Assembly (NCBI GenBank): GCA_964477265.1
Contig: CAYZDJ010000004.1
Coordinates: forward strand, 62,001-126,000
Length of the DNA stretch: 64,000 nt
Origin: CAIVPM01 sp964477265
Lineage (GTDB): Bacteria; Bacteroidota; Bacteroidia; Chitinophagales; Chitinophagaceae
Reading direction: 5' to 3'
The notes under the pieces are model-generated. The model saw only the letters and a list, made by a program, of their open reading frames with translations. It had not been told where the DNA came from and did no database searches. Positions 42,757 to 52,216 of this stretch are shown piece by piece (positions within the stretch are counted from its first letter, which is position 1; each line of letters starts with the position of its first letter). The position numbers were made by a program, and so were the translations under genes.

Positions 42757-42797
42757 GGGGGTTGTTTAACATTTAATAAACACCCCCTTATTTTTTA
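42757..42797 (+). terminator. Terminator after the small exported peptide
   Basis: GGGGGTTGTTTA faces TAAACACCCCC with a loop of about seven and TTATTTTTTAT after it. Confidence 0.85.
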
Positions 42798-42818
42798 TAA
42801 AAATTAAAAAACTAAATA

Positions 42819-43538
42819 ATGCTTTACAAAATTTTATCTTTCATTTCTCTTACGGTTTTATTATATGGTTGCAGTAATAATAAATTTAAAGAGTATAAGG
42901 TTTCCATAAACGACTTTAGCATTCCTTACGATAGCTTAATAGCCCCCAAAGTGCATATTTTTAAAGAAAAAAGAAATATTCACCCATTACCAGACATAGC
43001 ATCATTTAAAAGGGTTACAGAAGATAAAAAGTATGCTAGTTTCTACAAACTATTATCAAATAATATAAACTCGTTAGCCAAAGATAGCGAGGTTTATAGA
43101 ATTACACCAGACAGCTTGATTATTCAAAAATCTTACACAAGAATTGTAGATACAACAAGTAGCAATGGCTACAAATTAATTGAAGTTGAGAAAAAAGAGC
43201 CTATCAGAAACTATTTGCACCTAACATCAGTTATTAAACTAACTACTAAAGAAAAAGAAGCCAAAAGAGAATTAAGCATACAACTTGCCGAAGTAAAAAA
43301 ATACGCCTTTAATGGCAAAGAGTATGATTGCTATGTGTATATAGGAGAAATACATAATGAATATAAAAATTTTGTAAACAAAGAAAAAAATAAAGAAGTA
43401 ACCTACCCCAGCGAGCAATGGATATGCAAGGGTTTGGGCTTAGTACATTATAACACTTATGATGAAAAAGGCTTTGAACATATTTGGAACTTAAGTGAAA
43501 TAATACCTGCACAAGAGTATTTTAACAGAGCAAAATAA
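42819..43538 (+). CDS. Hypothetical lipoprotein
   Basis: 239 aa with lipobox LYGC (C18). The mature part is strand-rich with repeated charged segments (YRITPDSLIIQKSYTRIVD, LHLTSVIKLTTKEKEAKRELSIQLAEVKKYAFNGKEYDCYVYIGEI) and a C-terminal WICKGLGLVHYNTYDEKGFEHIWNLSEI that looks like a folded domain. No family recognised. The GNAT-like gene begins 8 nt later. Confidence 0.6.
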   Translation: MLYKILSFISLTVLLYGCSNNKFKEYKVSINDFSIPYDSLIAPKVHIFKEKRNIHPLPDIASFKRVTEDKKYASFYKLLSNNINSLAKDSEVYRITPDSLIIQKSYTRIVDTTSSNGYKLIEVEKKEPIRNYLHLTSVIKLTTKEKEAKRELSIQLAEVKKYAFNGKEYDCYVYIGEIHNEYKNFVNKEKNKEVTYPSEQWICKGLGLVHYNTYDEKGFEHIWNLSEIIPAQEYFNRAK

Positions 43539-43546
43539 TTATTGTA

Positions 43547-44068
43547 ATGTTTACAATTTGCCCAGCACAATTAAAAGATATTGATGCTATAAGTAAGCTC
43601 AATAAAAAATGGCTTACTCATAATATAAACATCATAGATACTTCAAATGGTTTTCTTTTTGGAGATGCTTTTACTACCAAAGATTTAGAGAAAATAATAC
43701 TACACAAAGAAATTATTGTAGCAAAGCTCAACAATAACATAATAGGTTATTATCTACTCGACAACTTTTCGAAAAGCCAAATATTGCAAGAGCATAAAAT
43801 ATTGGTTAGTGAATTTTTATTATCAAACAGTAAATACAAAAACTTAAATATATCACTGCGTATGCAATGCGTGGTAGATTTACAGTATCAAATGCAGGGC
43901 TTATCAAAACAAATGTTTCACCTATTATTAAAACAAATCAATAAAAAATATAATCTATTATTTGCTACTGCATCAAAAGCTAACCCCAAAATTGCAGCAC
44001 ATACAAGTAGTGGTTGGAAAGTCTTATCAGATACAGATAGTTTAATGCTTTTGATTTATATGACTTAA
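43547..44068 (+). CDS. GNAT-like acetyltransferase
   Basis: 173 aa. Weak GNAT pattern: N-terminal ICPAQLKDIDAISKLNKKW, IIVAKLNNNIIGYYLLD as strand beta4, LRMQCVVDLQYQMQGLSKQMFHLLLKQINKKY for the pyrophosphate-binding loop and helix (Q-x2-G form), and a C-terminal strand. GNAT enzymes transfer acyl groups from CoA. Overlap in position with the lipoprotein gene suggests co-expression. Confidence 0.6.
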   Translation: MFTICPAQLKDIDAISKLNKKWLTHNINIIDTSNGFLFGDAFTTKDLEKIILHKEIIVAKLNNNIIGYYLLDNFSKSQILQEHKILVSEFLLSNSKYKNLNISLRMQCVVDLQYQMQGLSKQMFHLLLKQINKKYNLLFATASKANPKIAAHTSSGWKVLSDTDSLMLLIYMT

Positions 44069-44102
44069 ATAAACTACAGCTTCTTTCGCAGCAACGGCTT
44101 TT

Positions 44103-44801
44103 TTATTTGGTTAATTCTCTAAACACATCTTCAAGGCTTTTATTTTTTGCAAGGGTTACCAATAAATCATCAGCAACAATTTCTCCTTTGTTTATAATAA
44201 TTACCCTATCGCAAATAGCTTGCACTTCTTGTAAAATATGAGATGAAAATAAAACGGTTTTATCTTTTCCCTGCTCTTTAATTACGTTTCTTATTTCAAT
44301 AATCTGGTTAGGGTCAAGTCCACTTGTTGGTTCATCTAAAATTAAAACCTCTGGTTTATGTATAAGTGCTGCAGCCAGCCCCACACGCTGTTTGTAGCCT
44401 TTTGAGAGTTGCCCAACTTTTTTATTTTGTTCAACCTGCAAGCCTACCAATTCAATAATATTTCTAATTTCTAATTTCTCATTATTAATTGAGTGTACAC
44501 CTGCTATAAAGCTTAAATATTCCTTTACATACATTTCGTAATATAAAGGATTGGCTTCTGGCAAATAACCAATTTTTCTTTTGGCATCAATAGCATTTTC
44601 CTTAACGTCAATACCACACACAGTGGCAACGCCATTTGTTTGTTGCAGGTAGCCTGTAAGTATTTTCATTGTTGTGCTTTTGCCTGCACCATTGGGCCCA
44701 AGAAAGCCAACAATCTCTCCTTTGTTTATTGAAAATGAAATATTATTTACGGCTTTTTGCGTACCATAAATTTTTGTCAACCCTTTTACTTCTATTGCCA
44801 T
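44103..44801 (-). CDS. gldA: ABC transporter ATP-binding protein, GldA-like
   Basis: 232 aa. Walker A GFLGPNGAGKSTT (about 33), signature LSKGYKQRVGLA, Walker B VLILDEPTSGLDPNQ and switch His in SSHILQE. The sequence KIGYLPEANPLYYEMYVKEYL resembles GldA, the ATPase of the gliding-linked GldAFG exporter. It lacks the ~65-residue C-terminal extension of the flavobacterial protein. GldF/GldG are not in this window, so the assignment rests on sequence. In-frame AATTTCTAATTTCTAATTTC-type repeat DNA encodes KLEIRNIIEL. Confidence 0.7.
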   Translation of the reverse strand: MAIEVKGLTKIYGTQKAVNNISFSINKGEIVGFLGPNGAGKSTTMKILTGYLQQTNGVATVCGIDVKENAIDAKRKIGYLPEANPLYYEMYVKEYLSFIAGVHSINNEKLEIRNIIELVGLQVEQNKKVGQLSKGYKQRVGLAAALIHKPEVLILDEPTSGLDPNQIIEIRNVIKEQGKDKTVLFSSHILQEVQAICDRVIIINKGEIVADDLLVTLAKNKSLEDVFRELTK

Positions 44802-44839
44802 TTTGTAAAGATATATTGTTGCATAAATAATGAGAATAA

Positions 44840-45079
44840 TTACTCAGCAACACTTTGAGATTCGTTGTATTCTCCCTTTAATGCATACCAACCAAACATT
44901 GCCAAACCCACAGCAATTGGAATAAAAATAGTAATGATAATTATCCATGGCAATGGCTTATTAATATCATTTTTTGCGTTGGGTTTAATGTTATGTATTG
45001 CACCTTGTAACAAAAAAACAATTGCACCAATTGCAAGCAATATCCAAACTATACCAAGCATTTTTTTTATGTTGTTCAT
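44840..45079 (-). CDS. Small two-helix membrane protein
   Basis: 79 aa with two hydrophobic segments (MLGIVWILLAIGAIVFLLQGAI and PWIIIITIFIPIAVGLAMFGWYAL) linked by an Asn/Lys-rich loop, and a charged end. It lies just downstream of the MFS transporter gene and upstream of the GldA-like gene on the same strand. Function unknown; similar small proteins are common beside transporters. Confidence 0.6.
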   Translation of the reverse strand: MNNIKKMLGIVWILLAIGAIVFLLQGAIHNIKPNAKNDINKPLPWIIIITIFIPIAVGLAMFGWYALKGEYNESQSVAE

Positions 45080-45100
45080 TTTTGTAATTTGACTTCGTGA

Positions 45101-46612
45101 CTAATAACTTACCGACTCTTCTGACTTTATTGACTTACCTAAATACAACAATCCAATAACAAAGCAAACACTTGCTATGCCTATAGGATACCATAATCCA
45201 TCTAAATAATTTGCATTGGGCATTGTGGTAATTAATGTTGCAATAAAAGGAACCAAACCACCAAAAACTCCATTGCCAATATGGTAAGGCAAGCTCATGC
45301 TTGTATATCGAATTTTTGTTGGAAATAACTCAACCAAAAATGCAGCAATAGGACCATAAACCATTGTAACAAATAATACCAATATAAACATTAACCCAAT
45401 AATTTTCCATTGATATACTGACGAAAGTGTAATTGTCTTTTTTATTGCACTTGGCTTATTATCACCAGCCTTTATCTTTTGCATAGAAAAAGTTTCTGTA
45501 AGCAAAAGCTTTGAACTATCTGTAAACACTGCATTTGTTGTTTTTACAACCAAGCTATCATTAGCATTTTCTGGATTAACTTTTTTACTTGTTGTTATAG
45601 TTGATGCTACTTCTGTTTTGTTTTTAAAATCGCACATGTTGTAAAATGAATTGAAGATGGGACGATAGCAAAACACTGCAAGCAGCATACCTGTAAGCAT
45701 AATTTTTTTTGCACCAATCTTATCACTCAACCAACCAAACACAACAAAAAATGGCGTGGCAATAAGTAGTGCAATTCCAATCCAGGTATTGGTTTGTGTT
45801 TCATCCAACCCACAGGTTTTTTGCAAAAAAGTTTGTGCATAAAACTGACCAGTGTACCACACAACTCCTTGCCCCATTGTTGCAGCAAACAATGCCAGCA
45901 ACACCATTTTCATATTTTCCCTTTTGCCAAAACTTTCCTTTAATGGATTAGCTGATGTTTTGCCTTCTTTCTTTAATTGTGTAAACAAAGGGCTTTCCTT
46001 CATTTTCATTCTTATAACAATAGAAACCAACACCAATACAATGCTTAATAAAAATGGTAAACGCCAGCCCCAGGCATTATAATCTTCTTTGCTTAAATTG
46101 CTTTTTACAGTAAGAATTACAATAAGCGAAACGAACAAACCCAATGTGGCTGTAGTTTGTATCCAACTTGTATAATAACCACGCTTGCCTTGTGGTGCAT
46201 ATTCTGCTACATAGGTTGCTGCTCCTCCATACTCCCCACCCAATGCCAAACCTTGCAGTAAACGCAGCAATAAAATTAAATAAGGTGCATACGAAAAGCT
46301 TTGATAAGTAGGCATACAACCAATTAAAAAAGTGCTGCCACCCATTATAATTAATGTTAAAAGAAAAGTATGCTTTCGCCCAACAATATCTCCCAATCTT
46401 CCAAAAACCAAAGCACCAAAAGGACGCACTATAAAGCCTGCAGCAAAGGTTGCAAGCGTTGCTAAAAATGCAGCAGTTGGATTGGCAGATGGAAAAAACT
46501 TCTCAGATATAATGGTTGCCAGACTGCCAAAAATATAAAAGTCGTACCACTCAATTAAAGTGCCTACACTGCTTGCTGTTATTACTTTCCAGATATTTTT
46601 TGTTGCTGACAT
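45101..46612 (-). CDS. MFS transporter, metabolite:H+ symporter type
   Basis: 503 aa from the ATG at 46612 (an upstream in-frame ATG at 46645 is possible). MHS-type motifs: GTLIEWYDFYIFGSLA, RPFGALVFGRLGDIVGRKHTFL, RLLQGLALGGEYGGAATYVAEYAPQGKRGYYTSW. Such proteins carry organic acids or amino-acid derivatives with protons. A hydrophilic, Lys/Thr/Ser-rich stretch of about 75 residues (321-397) between membrane helices in the second half is unusual. Substrate unknown. Confidence 0.85.
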   Translation of the reverse strand: MSATKNIWKVITASSVGTLIEWYDFYIFGSLATIISEKFFPSANPTAAFLATLATFAAGFIVRPFGALVFGRLGDIVGRKHTFLLTLIIMGGSTFLIGCMPTYQSFSYAPYLILLLRLLQGLALGGEYGGAATYVAEYAPQGKRGYYTSWIQTTATLGLFVSLIVILTVKSNLSKEDYNAWGWRLPFLLSIVLVLVSIVIRMKMKESPLFTQLKKEGKTSANPLKESFGKRENMKMVLLALFAATMGQGVVWYTGQFYAQTFLQKTCGLDETQTNTWIGIALLIATPFFVVFGWLSDKIGAKKIMLTGMLLAVFCYRPIFNSFYNMCDFKNKTEVASTITTSKKVNPENANDSLVVKTTNAVFTDSSKLLLTETFSMQKIKAGDNKPSAIKKTITLSSVYQWKIIGLMFILVLFVTMVYGPIAAFLVELFPTKIRYTSMSLPYHIGNGVFGGLVPFIATLITTMPNANYLDGLWYPIGIASVCFVIGLLYLGKSIKSEESVSY

Positions 46613-46713
46613 TGATATTGCTTTATGAATAAAGTGGTTGGTCAAAAATAAGTTTAATTGATTACGATTATTGTTTGTTGGAAAATAAACCCAATCTCAA
46701 TTTTAGGTAATAC

Positions 46714-48201
46714 TTATTCGCCCTTTAACCTTGCAATACCACTTTTTGCCTTTTGGTCAAGGCTGTTTTTATAATCGTGGTCATCCATATCAATGCACTG
46801 CTGATAGTAGTTTATGGCCTGTTGCTTATTACCTTTCTTTTCATAAATCATAGCAATTTGCAATGCAGCACGTGCAGCATAATATTCAGTTCTTTCTTTT
46901 CCTATTTCAATGGCCTGGGTATAATATTTTATAGCTTCATCATCTTTATGCAAGTCATCATTTATTCGACCAAGCCTGTAAACAAACTCTAATTTTTCCT
47001 CAATGCTGGTAAAGCTTTCAAGCGTTTTGCCCTGCAGGTTTTTCAAAGCTTCATTATTATAACCACCATCATTAAGCAGCCTCGACTTTAACAAAACAGC
47101 ATTCCACCATTTGCCTTCCTTTGCTTCTTTGAGTGCTTGTTTATCAGCTTCTGTATTTGCATTTCCCTTGGTTAAAATATTTGCCCTTGCTTTTTTACTT
47201 GCATCCATATTGCCTTGTAAAAAATATGCCCAGCTTAATTTCTGATACACATCCTTTACATAAAAATTGCCTTTAAAGCTGGTAACAAATTTTTCAAAAT
47301 ATTGTATAGATTCAGCAAGCTCAAGCTTGTGCAACTTTACAAAACCCATTTGCATATCCCACAACTGAATTTGTAAATAATCGGCAGATTTATTCCTGTT
47401 TAAAATAATGTTTTTACCAAGCTCAGTCTGCTTATTGTTTATGGCTAACTGGCTTGCCATATAGGCAAACAAATGATTATTCACCACATCTAACTTGCTG
47501 TTTATAATATGCTGTACAGTTTCATCTTTTTTATTGTTGATGTAGTAGTTTAAATAGCAATACAACAGTTGTGTTTCTGGCATAAAAAACTTTGCCCAGG
47601 GGTCGCTGCTGTTAAGGCAATTGGTCAGGGTTTTCATTCCTTCAGTAACGCTGCCTTTCATTCCAAAAATAGCTGCAATCCATTTGTAGCCTTTAGGTAC
47701 AGTACCCATCATTGTTTGCAAGCTGCCAAGCAGCATATCGTTTGGTGCAAATGAATTGTATAGCTTTTTATTGTCTTTAATTAAGATATAAGCACGCCTT
47801 GCATTAAAGGCTGCACTTGTGTTTTCAGAGAACTTGATTTCTATTAAAGCTTTATGTAAATAAGCATTGCTTAAACAAAATTTATAAAAAGGCGATGCAT
47901 CATTGCCATCTTTTAATGCATCAATCCTTGCATCAATATTTTTTTTACGAGTCTTGTATTCACTGGCATCTTCATTAAAAAACAATTCTATAAAATCTAC
48001 ATAGCTTTCTAAATAAACAGGTATGAGATTATTTGCATTCTGAGCTTTGGCTTTTGCAATTAAGGTTTTGCCATTTGCAATTTTTAACTGGCTTATTTCT
48101 TTATATGCCTGCTGGCAGGTGGCATTAAATTCATATACTTTTTCCTGAGCATTTGCTGTAATACCAATCATCAAACACAATATCAGTAAGTATTTTATCA
48201 T
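46714..48201 (-). CDS. Exported tetratricopeptide repeat protein
   Basis: 495 aa. Signal peptide (ITANAQ), then helical repeats throughout; canonical TPRs near the C-terminus (about 415-490: KLEFVYRLGRINDDLHKDDEAIKYYTQAIEIG, AALQIAMIYEKKGNKQQAINYYQQCI). Mid-region helical repeats are more divergent. Probably a periplasmic scaffold. It lies 75 nt downstream of murF on the same strand. Confidence 0.75.
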   Translation of the reverse strand: MIKYLLILCLMIGITANAQEKVYEFNATCQQAYKEISQLKIANGKTLIAKAKAQNANNLIPVYLESYVDFIELFFNEDASEYKTRKKNIDARIDALKDGNDASPFYKFCLSNAYLHKALIEIKFSENTSAAFNARRAYILIKDNKKLYNSFAPNDMLLGSLQTMMGTVPKGYKWIAAIFGMKGSVTEGMKTLTNCLNSSDPWAKFFMPETQLLYCYLNYYINNKKDETVQHIINSKLDVVNNHLFAYMASQLAINNKQTELGKNIILNRNKSADYLQIQLWDMQMGFVKLHKLELAESIQYFEKFVTSFKGNFYVKDVYQKLSWAYFLQGNMDASKKARANILTKGNANTEADKQALKEAKEGKWWNAVLLKSRLLNDGGYNNEALKNLQGKTLESFTSIEEKLEFVYRLGRINDDLHKDDEAIKYYTQAIEIGKERTEYYAARAALQIAMIYEKKGNKQQAINYYQQCIDMDDHDYKNSLDQKAKSGIARLKGE

Positions 48202-48276
48202 TTATTGATTTTATCATTTTACTACAGAATGCAAACTTTTCTTTACAACAAACAATCAGTGCATCTGTGGCAATAA

Positions 48277-49548
48277 CTATGCAATTACCTTTTCCATTTG
48301 CATACTTCTGCTTCCTTTAATTAAAATATTAGCGTTTTGAAATTGCTGTTGTTTATACCATTCTGCTGCTTCAACAGAATTATTCAAAAAAGTAAATGAA
48401 TGTTTTGTTTTTGCAAAATCCCCACCAACCAAAACAACATTTTGCCAGTTATATTTTTCCAACAATTCAACTATTGACTGATGCTCAGCAACACTTTCTT
48501 CACCAAGTTCCATCATTGCACCAAGCATAAGTGTTTTGTTTGTTGCATCAAGCTTTGCAAAGTTTTCTATAGCCAGCTTCATACTACTTGGATTGGCATT
48601 ATAAGCATCTAAAATTATTTTATTGCTGTCTTTTTCTATCAATTGGCTACGACTGTTTGATGGAATATAATTTTCGATAGCTGATTTTATTTTCTCATCA
48701 GGCAGATTAAAATATTTACCTACACAAACAGCAGTTAAAACATTGGGTAAATTATAATCACCAACCAAATGTGTATTAATTGTAATGCCATTCACCTCAA
48801 CCTGTAAAAAAGGATTTGATTGTGTGGCAACACCAACAACATCCCCTTTCTTAGTTCCATATTTTACAATGCTATTTATGCCAGCACTCATTTGTTGCAG
48901 GTAATCATAATCCCAGTAAACAAAGGCTGTTCCATTGTTTTCCCTTAAATAATCATACAACTCACCCTTACCCTTTTTTACACCTTCAACACCACCAAAA
49001 CCTTCTAAATGTGCTTTGCCACAATTGGTAATTAATCCATAATCAGGCAATGTATATTGGCAATAACTTTCTATTTCCTTTTGATGGTTGGCACCCATTT
49101 CTATCACAGCCATTTCTGCATCTTGCTTAATGGAAAGCAATGTTAATGGCACGCCAATATGGTTGTTTAAATTGCCTTGTGTTGTGTATGTTTTATAATG
49201 AGCAGCAAGAACAGTGCTTACCAATTCCTTGGTTGTGGTTTTGCCGTTACTGCCAGTAATAGCAATAAATGGAATATTAAATTGTTGGCGATGGTGCTTT
49301 GCCAAAGCCTGCAATGTTGTTAAAACATCATCTACCTTAAACAACCTTTCATCATTACTGTTTAAATCTTCATCAATAACAGCAATGGCTGCACCCTGCT
49401 CAAGTGCCTGCAAGGCAAATTTATTTCCATTAAAATTATCGCCTTTTAAAGCAAAGAAAATATCACCATTTTTTATCTTGCGTGTATCTGTACACACACT
49501 CATTGATTGCAGAAAATGATTATATAAAGTTGAAATGTTATTGTCCAT
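48277..49548 (-). CDS. murF: UDP-N-acetylmuramoyl-tripeptide--D-alanyl-D-alanine ligase
   Basis: 423 aa. Mur ligase P-loop ITGSNGKTTTKELVSTVL (about 108), then TLLSIKQDAEMAVIEMGANHQKEI and DAYNANPSSMKLAIENF. It adds D-Ala-D-Ala to the muramyl tripeptide, completing the peptidoglycan precursor. Its ATG overlaps the stop codon of the upstream class D beta-lactamase gene (TAATG), so the two are translationally coupled. Confidence 0.95.
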   Translation of the reverse strand: MDNNISTLYNHFLQSMSVCTDTRKIKNGDIFFALKGDNFNGNKFALQALEQGAAIAVIDEDLNSNDERLFKVDDVLTTLQALAKHHRQQFNIPFIAITGSNGKTTTKELVSTVLAAHYKTYTTQGNLNNHIGVPLTLLSIKQDAEMAVIEMGANHQKEIESYCQYTLPDYGLITNCGKAHLEGFGGVEGVKKGKGELYDYLRENNGTAFVYWDYDYLQQMSAGINSIVKYGTKKGDVVGVATQSNPFLQVEVNGITINTHLVGDYNLPNVLTAVCVGKYFNLPDEKIKSAIENYIPSNSRSQLIEKDSNKIILDAYNANPSSMKLAIENFAKLDATNKTLMLGAMMELGEESVAEHQSIVELLEKYNWQNVVLVGGDFAKTKHSFTFLNNSVEAAEWYKQQQFQNANILIKGSRSMQMEKVIA

Positions 49549-50357
49549 TATTTCTTCCCTCCCATATATCCCAAATCTTTAAGGCAATTGGTTAAAATAT
49601 TTTTTCTAATGGTAACCATATCAATGTTTTTATCTCCTTCAATGTTTAATACAAAAAAGCTTGGGTGCTTGTCTTCCTCAATCCAGCCAACAACCCAGCC
49701 AATTGATTTGCCTTTTTCATCAACGCCCCAGCCTGTTTTATATGCTAAAGTATAATTTGCATTTTGTTCTTGCACCATTACATTTTTTACTGCCTGCATA
49801 GCTGTTTTGGTAAATGGCAATTTCTCGAAATACAATTGTTTAACCAAGCCCAATTGCTCATCTGGTTTTATTTTTAAAGAATTATCCAACCAGAATGTAT
49901 CAATTTTAGAAGTGATTTTTTTTGTCCCATAGCTCAAGGAGTCAAGCCAGCGTTGCATGGTGTCTTTTCCAATTCTTCTAGCTACTTCCTGATAGTATGG
50001 CACGCTTGACACCTTAAATGCCTCTTCCATTGTTAAATCTTTATTCCATTCTGGCATTTCCCTGTCAATGCCATCCCATTTAATAACCATTTTTGTATTT
50101 AAAATTTTACCTGTATGCAAGCCCACTAAACTGTTTACAATTTTAAATGTTGATGCTGGTGTGTAAGCACTGTCTCTATATCTGGCAAGGTTGTAAATAT
50201 TAAAATTGCCCTGGCCATTGTTGTACAAGGCAAAGCAGCCAGTTACCTTATTATCATCAAAATATTTTTTAAACCCTTCTTCGTTAATAATGTTGTTGGA
50301 TGAGCAAGAAGCAAATAATATAGCTGCTATAATTATTTGAAATAAATGTTTTTTCAT
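49548..50357 (-). CDS. Class D (OXA-type) beta-lactamase, lipoprotein
   Basis: 269 aa from the ATG at 50357; the longer frame from 50405 adds a non-signal-like part. Lipobox FASC (C18). Active-site motifs of class D: STFK at 69-72 (S69 nucleophile, K72 carbamylated in relatives), SxV at 117-119 (VSSVPYYQEVARRIG), YGT at 143-145 in place of the usual YGN, the FWLDNSLKIKPDEQ stretch and KTG at 207-209. It likely sits in the outer membrane facing the periplasm. It is followed by murF with an overlapping start. Signature variant YGT means activity needs testing. Confidence 0.87.
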   Translation of the reverse strand: MKKHLFQIIIAAILFASCSSNNIINEEGFKKYFDDNKVTGCFALYNNGQGNFNIYNLARYRDSAYTPASTFKIVNSLVGLHTGKILNTKMVIKWDGIDREMPEWNKDLTMEEAFKVSSVPYYQEVARRIGKDTMQRWLDSLSYGTKKITSKIDTFWLDNSLKIKPDEQLGLVKQLYFEKLPFTKTAMQAVKNVMVQEQNANYTLAYKTGWGVDEKGKSIGWVVGWIEEDKHPSFFVLNIEGDKNIDMVTIRKNILTNCLKDLGYMGGKK

Positions 50358-50392
50358 TGTGCAAAGCAATACGTTTGAAATTATAATAAAAA

Positions 50393-50421
50393 AAAAGTAT
50401 GGCAAAATTTGCCATACTTTT
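50393..50421. terminator. Terminator between cohesin/dockerin gene and beta-lactamase gene
   Basis: AAAAGTATGGCAAA faces TTTGCCATACTTTT with one central base. It ends the leftward gene whose stop is at 50452. Confidence 0.8.
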
Positions 50422-50451
50422 AAAAAGATGTTTTATGAAAACGTTGTTAGC

Positions 50452-52173
50452 TTACTTTGACAATATTATATTTTGTTCTGATAAATCTTCGCTATATGTA
50501 CTGGCATTGGTAATATAAATTTCAGGTACGGTACTAACATTAAATTTTGCCCTAAGCTGTATCGTTAACAACACTACGCCTGACTCCAAAGTTTTTCCTT
50601 TACCATTATCGTTTACCCACAATAAACCAATATTGCCTTTTGTTTTTTGTGCATTATAATCCTGCTGCAAAAGATTGTTTTTTATACCTACAAATTCATA
50701 TTGTTTGCTGTCAAAACCAATGCTGTATTGCATTGCAGCAACTTCTTTAAAATTCTTTGCCACAATATTAATGTTGTAAATATTATTATTGATTGGTGTA
50801 GCATTATAAGTTAAATTAATACTTGATGAAATATGTTTTGCAAGGGCAGGATTCCAGCTATCATTTACATCGCCAAGCTTTACGCCAATAAATGTTTGAT
50901 TGGCTTTATCTGCTGATAAAGATGTTAAACTTATACTGTCTTTAAATGGAAAAGGATTGGTAGTGTCAGGAAATATATAAGCACTATCAACAAACTCCCA
51001 CAACCTGTTTATTTTAGCTGTGCCCACTGTCTTGGTAAATGTGGTATCTGTTCCTAAAATTAATCGTTTAGTCCTCAAAACATCTGTAGCGTTAATTATT
51101 TTGTTGCCATCAACATCTGCAGCTATTAATTTATAAGCATTGGTTATTTTAGCTGTGTTAAGCACATGCCTTTGTATCAATAAAACATCAGCACTATTTA
51201 CCCCATTAGCCTTGGCTATATCATTGTTCTTTGTGGGCTTTATTGTGTAGTCATTTGTTGCTAAGTTAGCAAAGCTATATGTGCCAGCAACTGTTGTTAT
51301 AGTGCTATCTTTTGTGGAGGCTGTTGTTAATTTTATTGTTGATGTTTGAATTGGCTTTTTCTGAGCAGAAATGGCTCTGCCTTCGATTTTATAAGTGGTA
51401 GCCTGAGGAAAAATGTTATTCCAGTCTTTTGAAACAGAAACAATACCTATGTAGCCATTGGGGTTTGATGAGCTGTTCCATGGAAATGCAACACGGTTAA
51501 TAGTTGTTGCATCTGTGCTGCCGGCAGCAGAAGCATCTGGAGTTGTAGGCTCAGACGAAGATAAATTTGGGTCAACAAAAACAGTTGCAACATCATCGGT
51601 AGTACTACTTGAATTAAATTTATATTTTATAATAATTAAATGATCCTGACCATAGCTGTAAGACGCACTAGAATAAATAGCAGAACCACCATTTTTATCT
51701 ACACCTACCAAAAAAGCACCACCACCACTCGCCATTTTTATGTACAGCCTTGTGGCAGTTGTAAAGCCATTATCCATAAGCCTAATAACCTGCTTGCCTG
51801 AAGTTGGGCTTGCCAATGGACTATTAAAATTTACCAGCAATGCTACATAAACACTGCCGCTAGTTACAGCACTACCCAAGCTTTTGCCTGGTCCATCGCC
51901 TGTTGCAAGTGTGCCATCTACAGGGTTTAATGCTTGTGTGCAGGTTCCAAAATTGTTGTAGCTCATAGATTTTGCAACTATTGAATTTGATATACAGCTT
52001 ACTCCTGCACAAGCACCAGTGCCATTTCCTGCACTTGGTGTTGCACTGCTCCATCCATTTTGACCATCAATCTTTGTTATATTGAAAGTAGAGAAGTCAC
52101 TGTAAAATATATTTTGCGAGAAAGTGGCTTTTGATAACGTTGCCGTTAAAAATAGTAGAAGTATTTTTTTCAT
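50452..52173 (-). CDS. Exported protein with dockerin and cohesin-like domains
   Basis: 573 aa from the ATG at 52173. Signal peptide (KATFSQ), a lectin/jelly-roll-like N-terminal part to about 255, a carboxypeptidase-regulatory-like strand domain (YKIEGRAISAQKKPIQTSTI...SFANLATNDYTI), then two dockerin type I calcium loops (NGVNSADVLLIQRHVLNT and DVDGNKIINATDVLRTKRLI), a linker, and a C-terminal cohesin-like domain (NLTYNATPI...MQYSIGFDSKQYEFVGI...GVVLLTIQLRAKF). It ends without a T9SS sorting domain. Dockerin plus cohesin in one chain could self-associate. No enzyme domain is present. Confidence 0.75.
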   Translation of the reverse strand: MKKILLLFLTATLSKATFSQNIFYSDFSTFNITKIDGQNGWSSATPSAGNGTGACAGVSCISNSIVAKSMSYNNFGTCTQALNPVDGTLATGDGPGKSLGSAVTSGSVYVALLVNFNSPLASPTSGKQVIRLMDNGFTTATRLYIKMASGGGAFLVGVDKNGGSAIYSSASYSYGQDHLIIIKYKFNSSSTTDDVATVFVDPNLSSSEPTTPDASAAGSTDATTINRVAFPWNSSSNPNGYIGIVSVSKDWNNIFPQATTYKIEGRAISAQKKPIQTSTIKLTTASTKDSTITTVAGTYSFANLATNDYTIKPTKNNDIAKANGVNSADVLLIQRHVLNTAKITNAYKLIAADVDGNKIINATDVLRTKRLILGTDTTFTKTVGTAKINRLWEFVDSAYIFPDTTNPFPFKDSISLTSLSADKANQTFIGVKLGDVNDSWNPALAKHISSSINLTYNATPINNNIYNINIVAKNFKEVAAMQYSIGFDSKQYEFVGIKNNLLQQDYNAQKTKGNIGLLWVNDNGKGKTLESGVVLLTIQLRAKFNVSTVPEIYITNASTYSEDLSEQNIILSK

Positions 52174-52216
52174 GTTGTTAGAGTTTGGTTTCAAAAGTAG
52201 TAGAATCGGTTAAATC

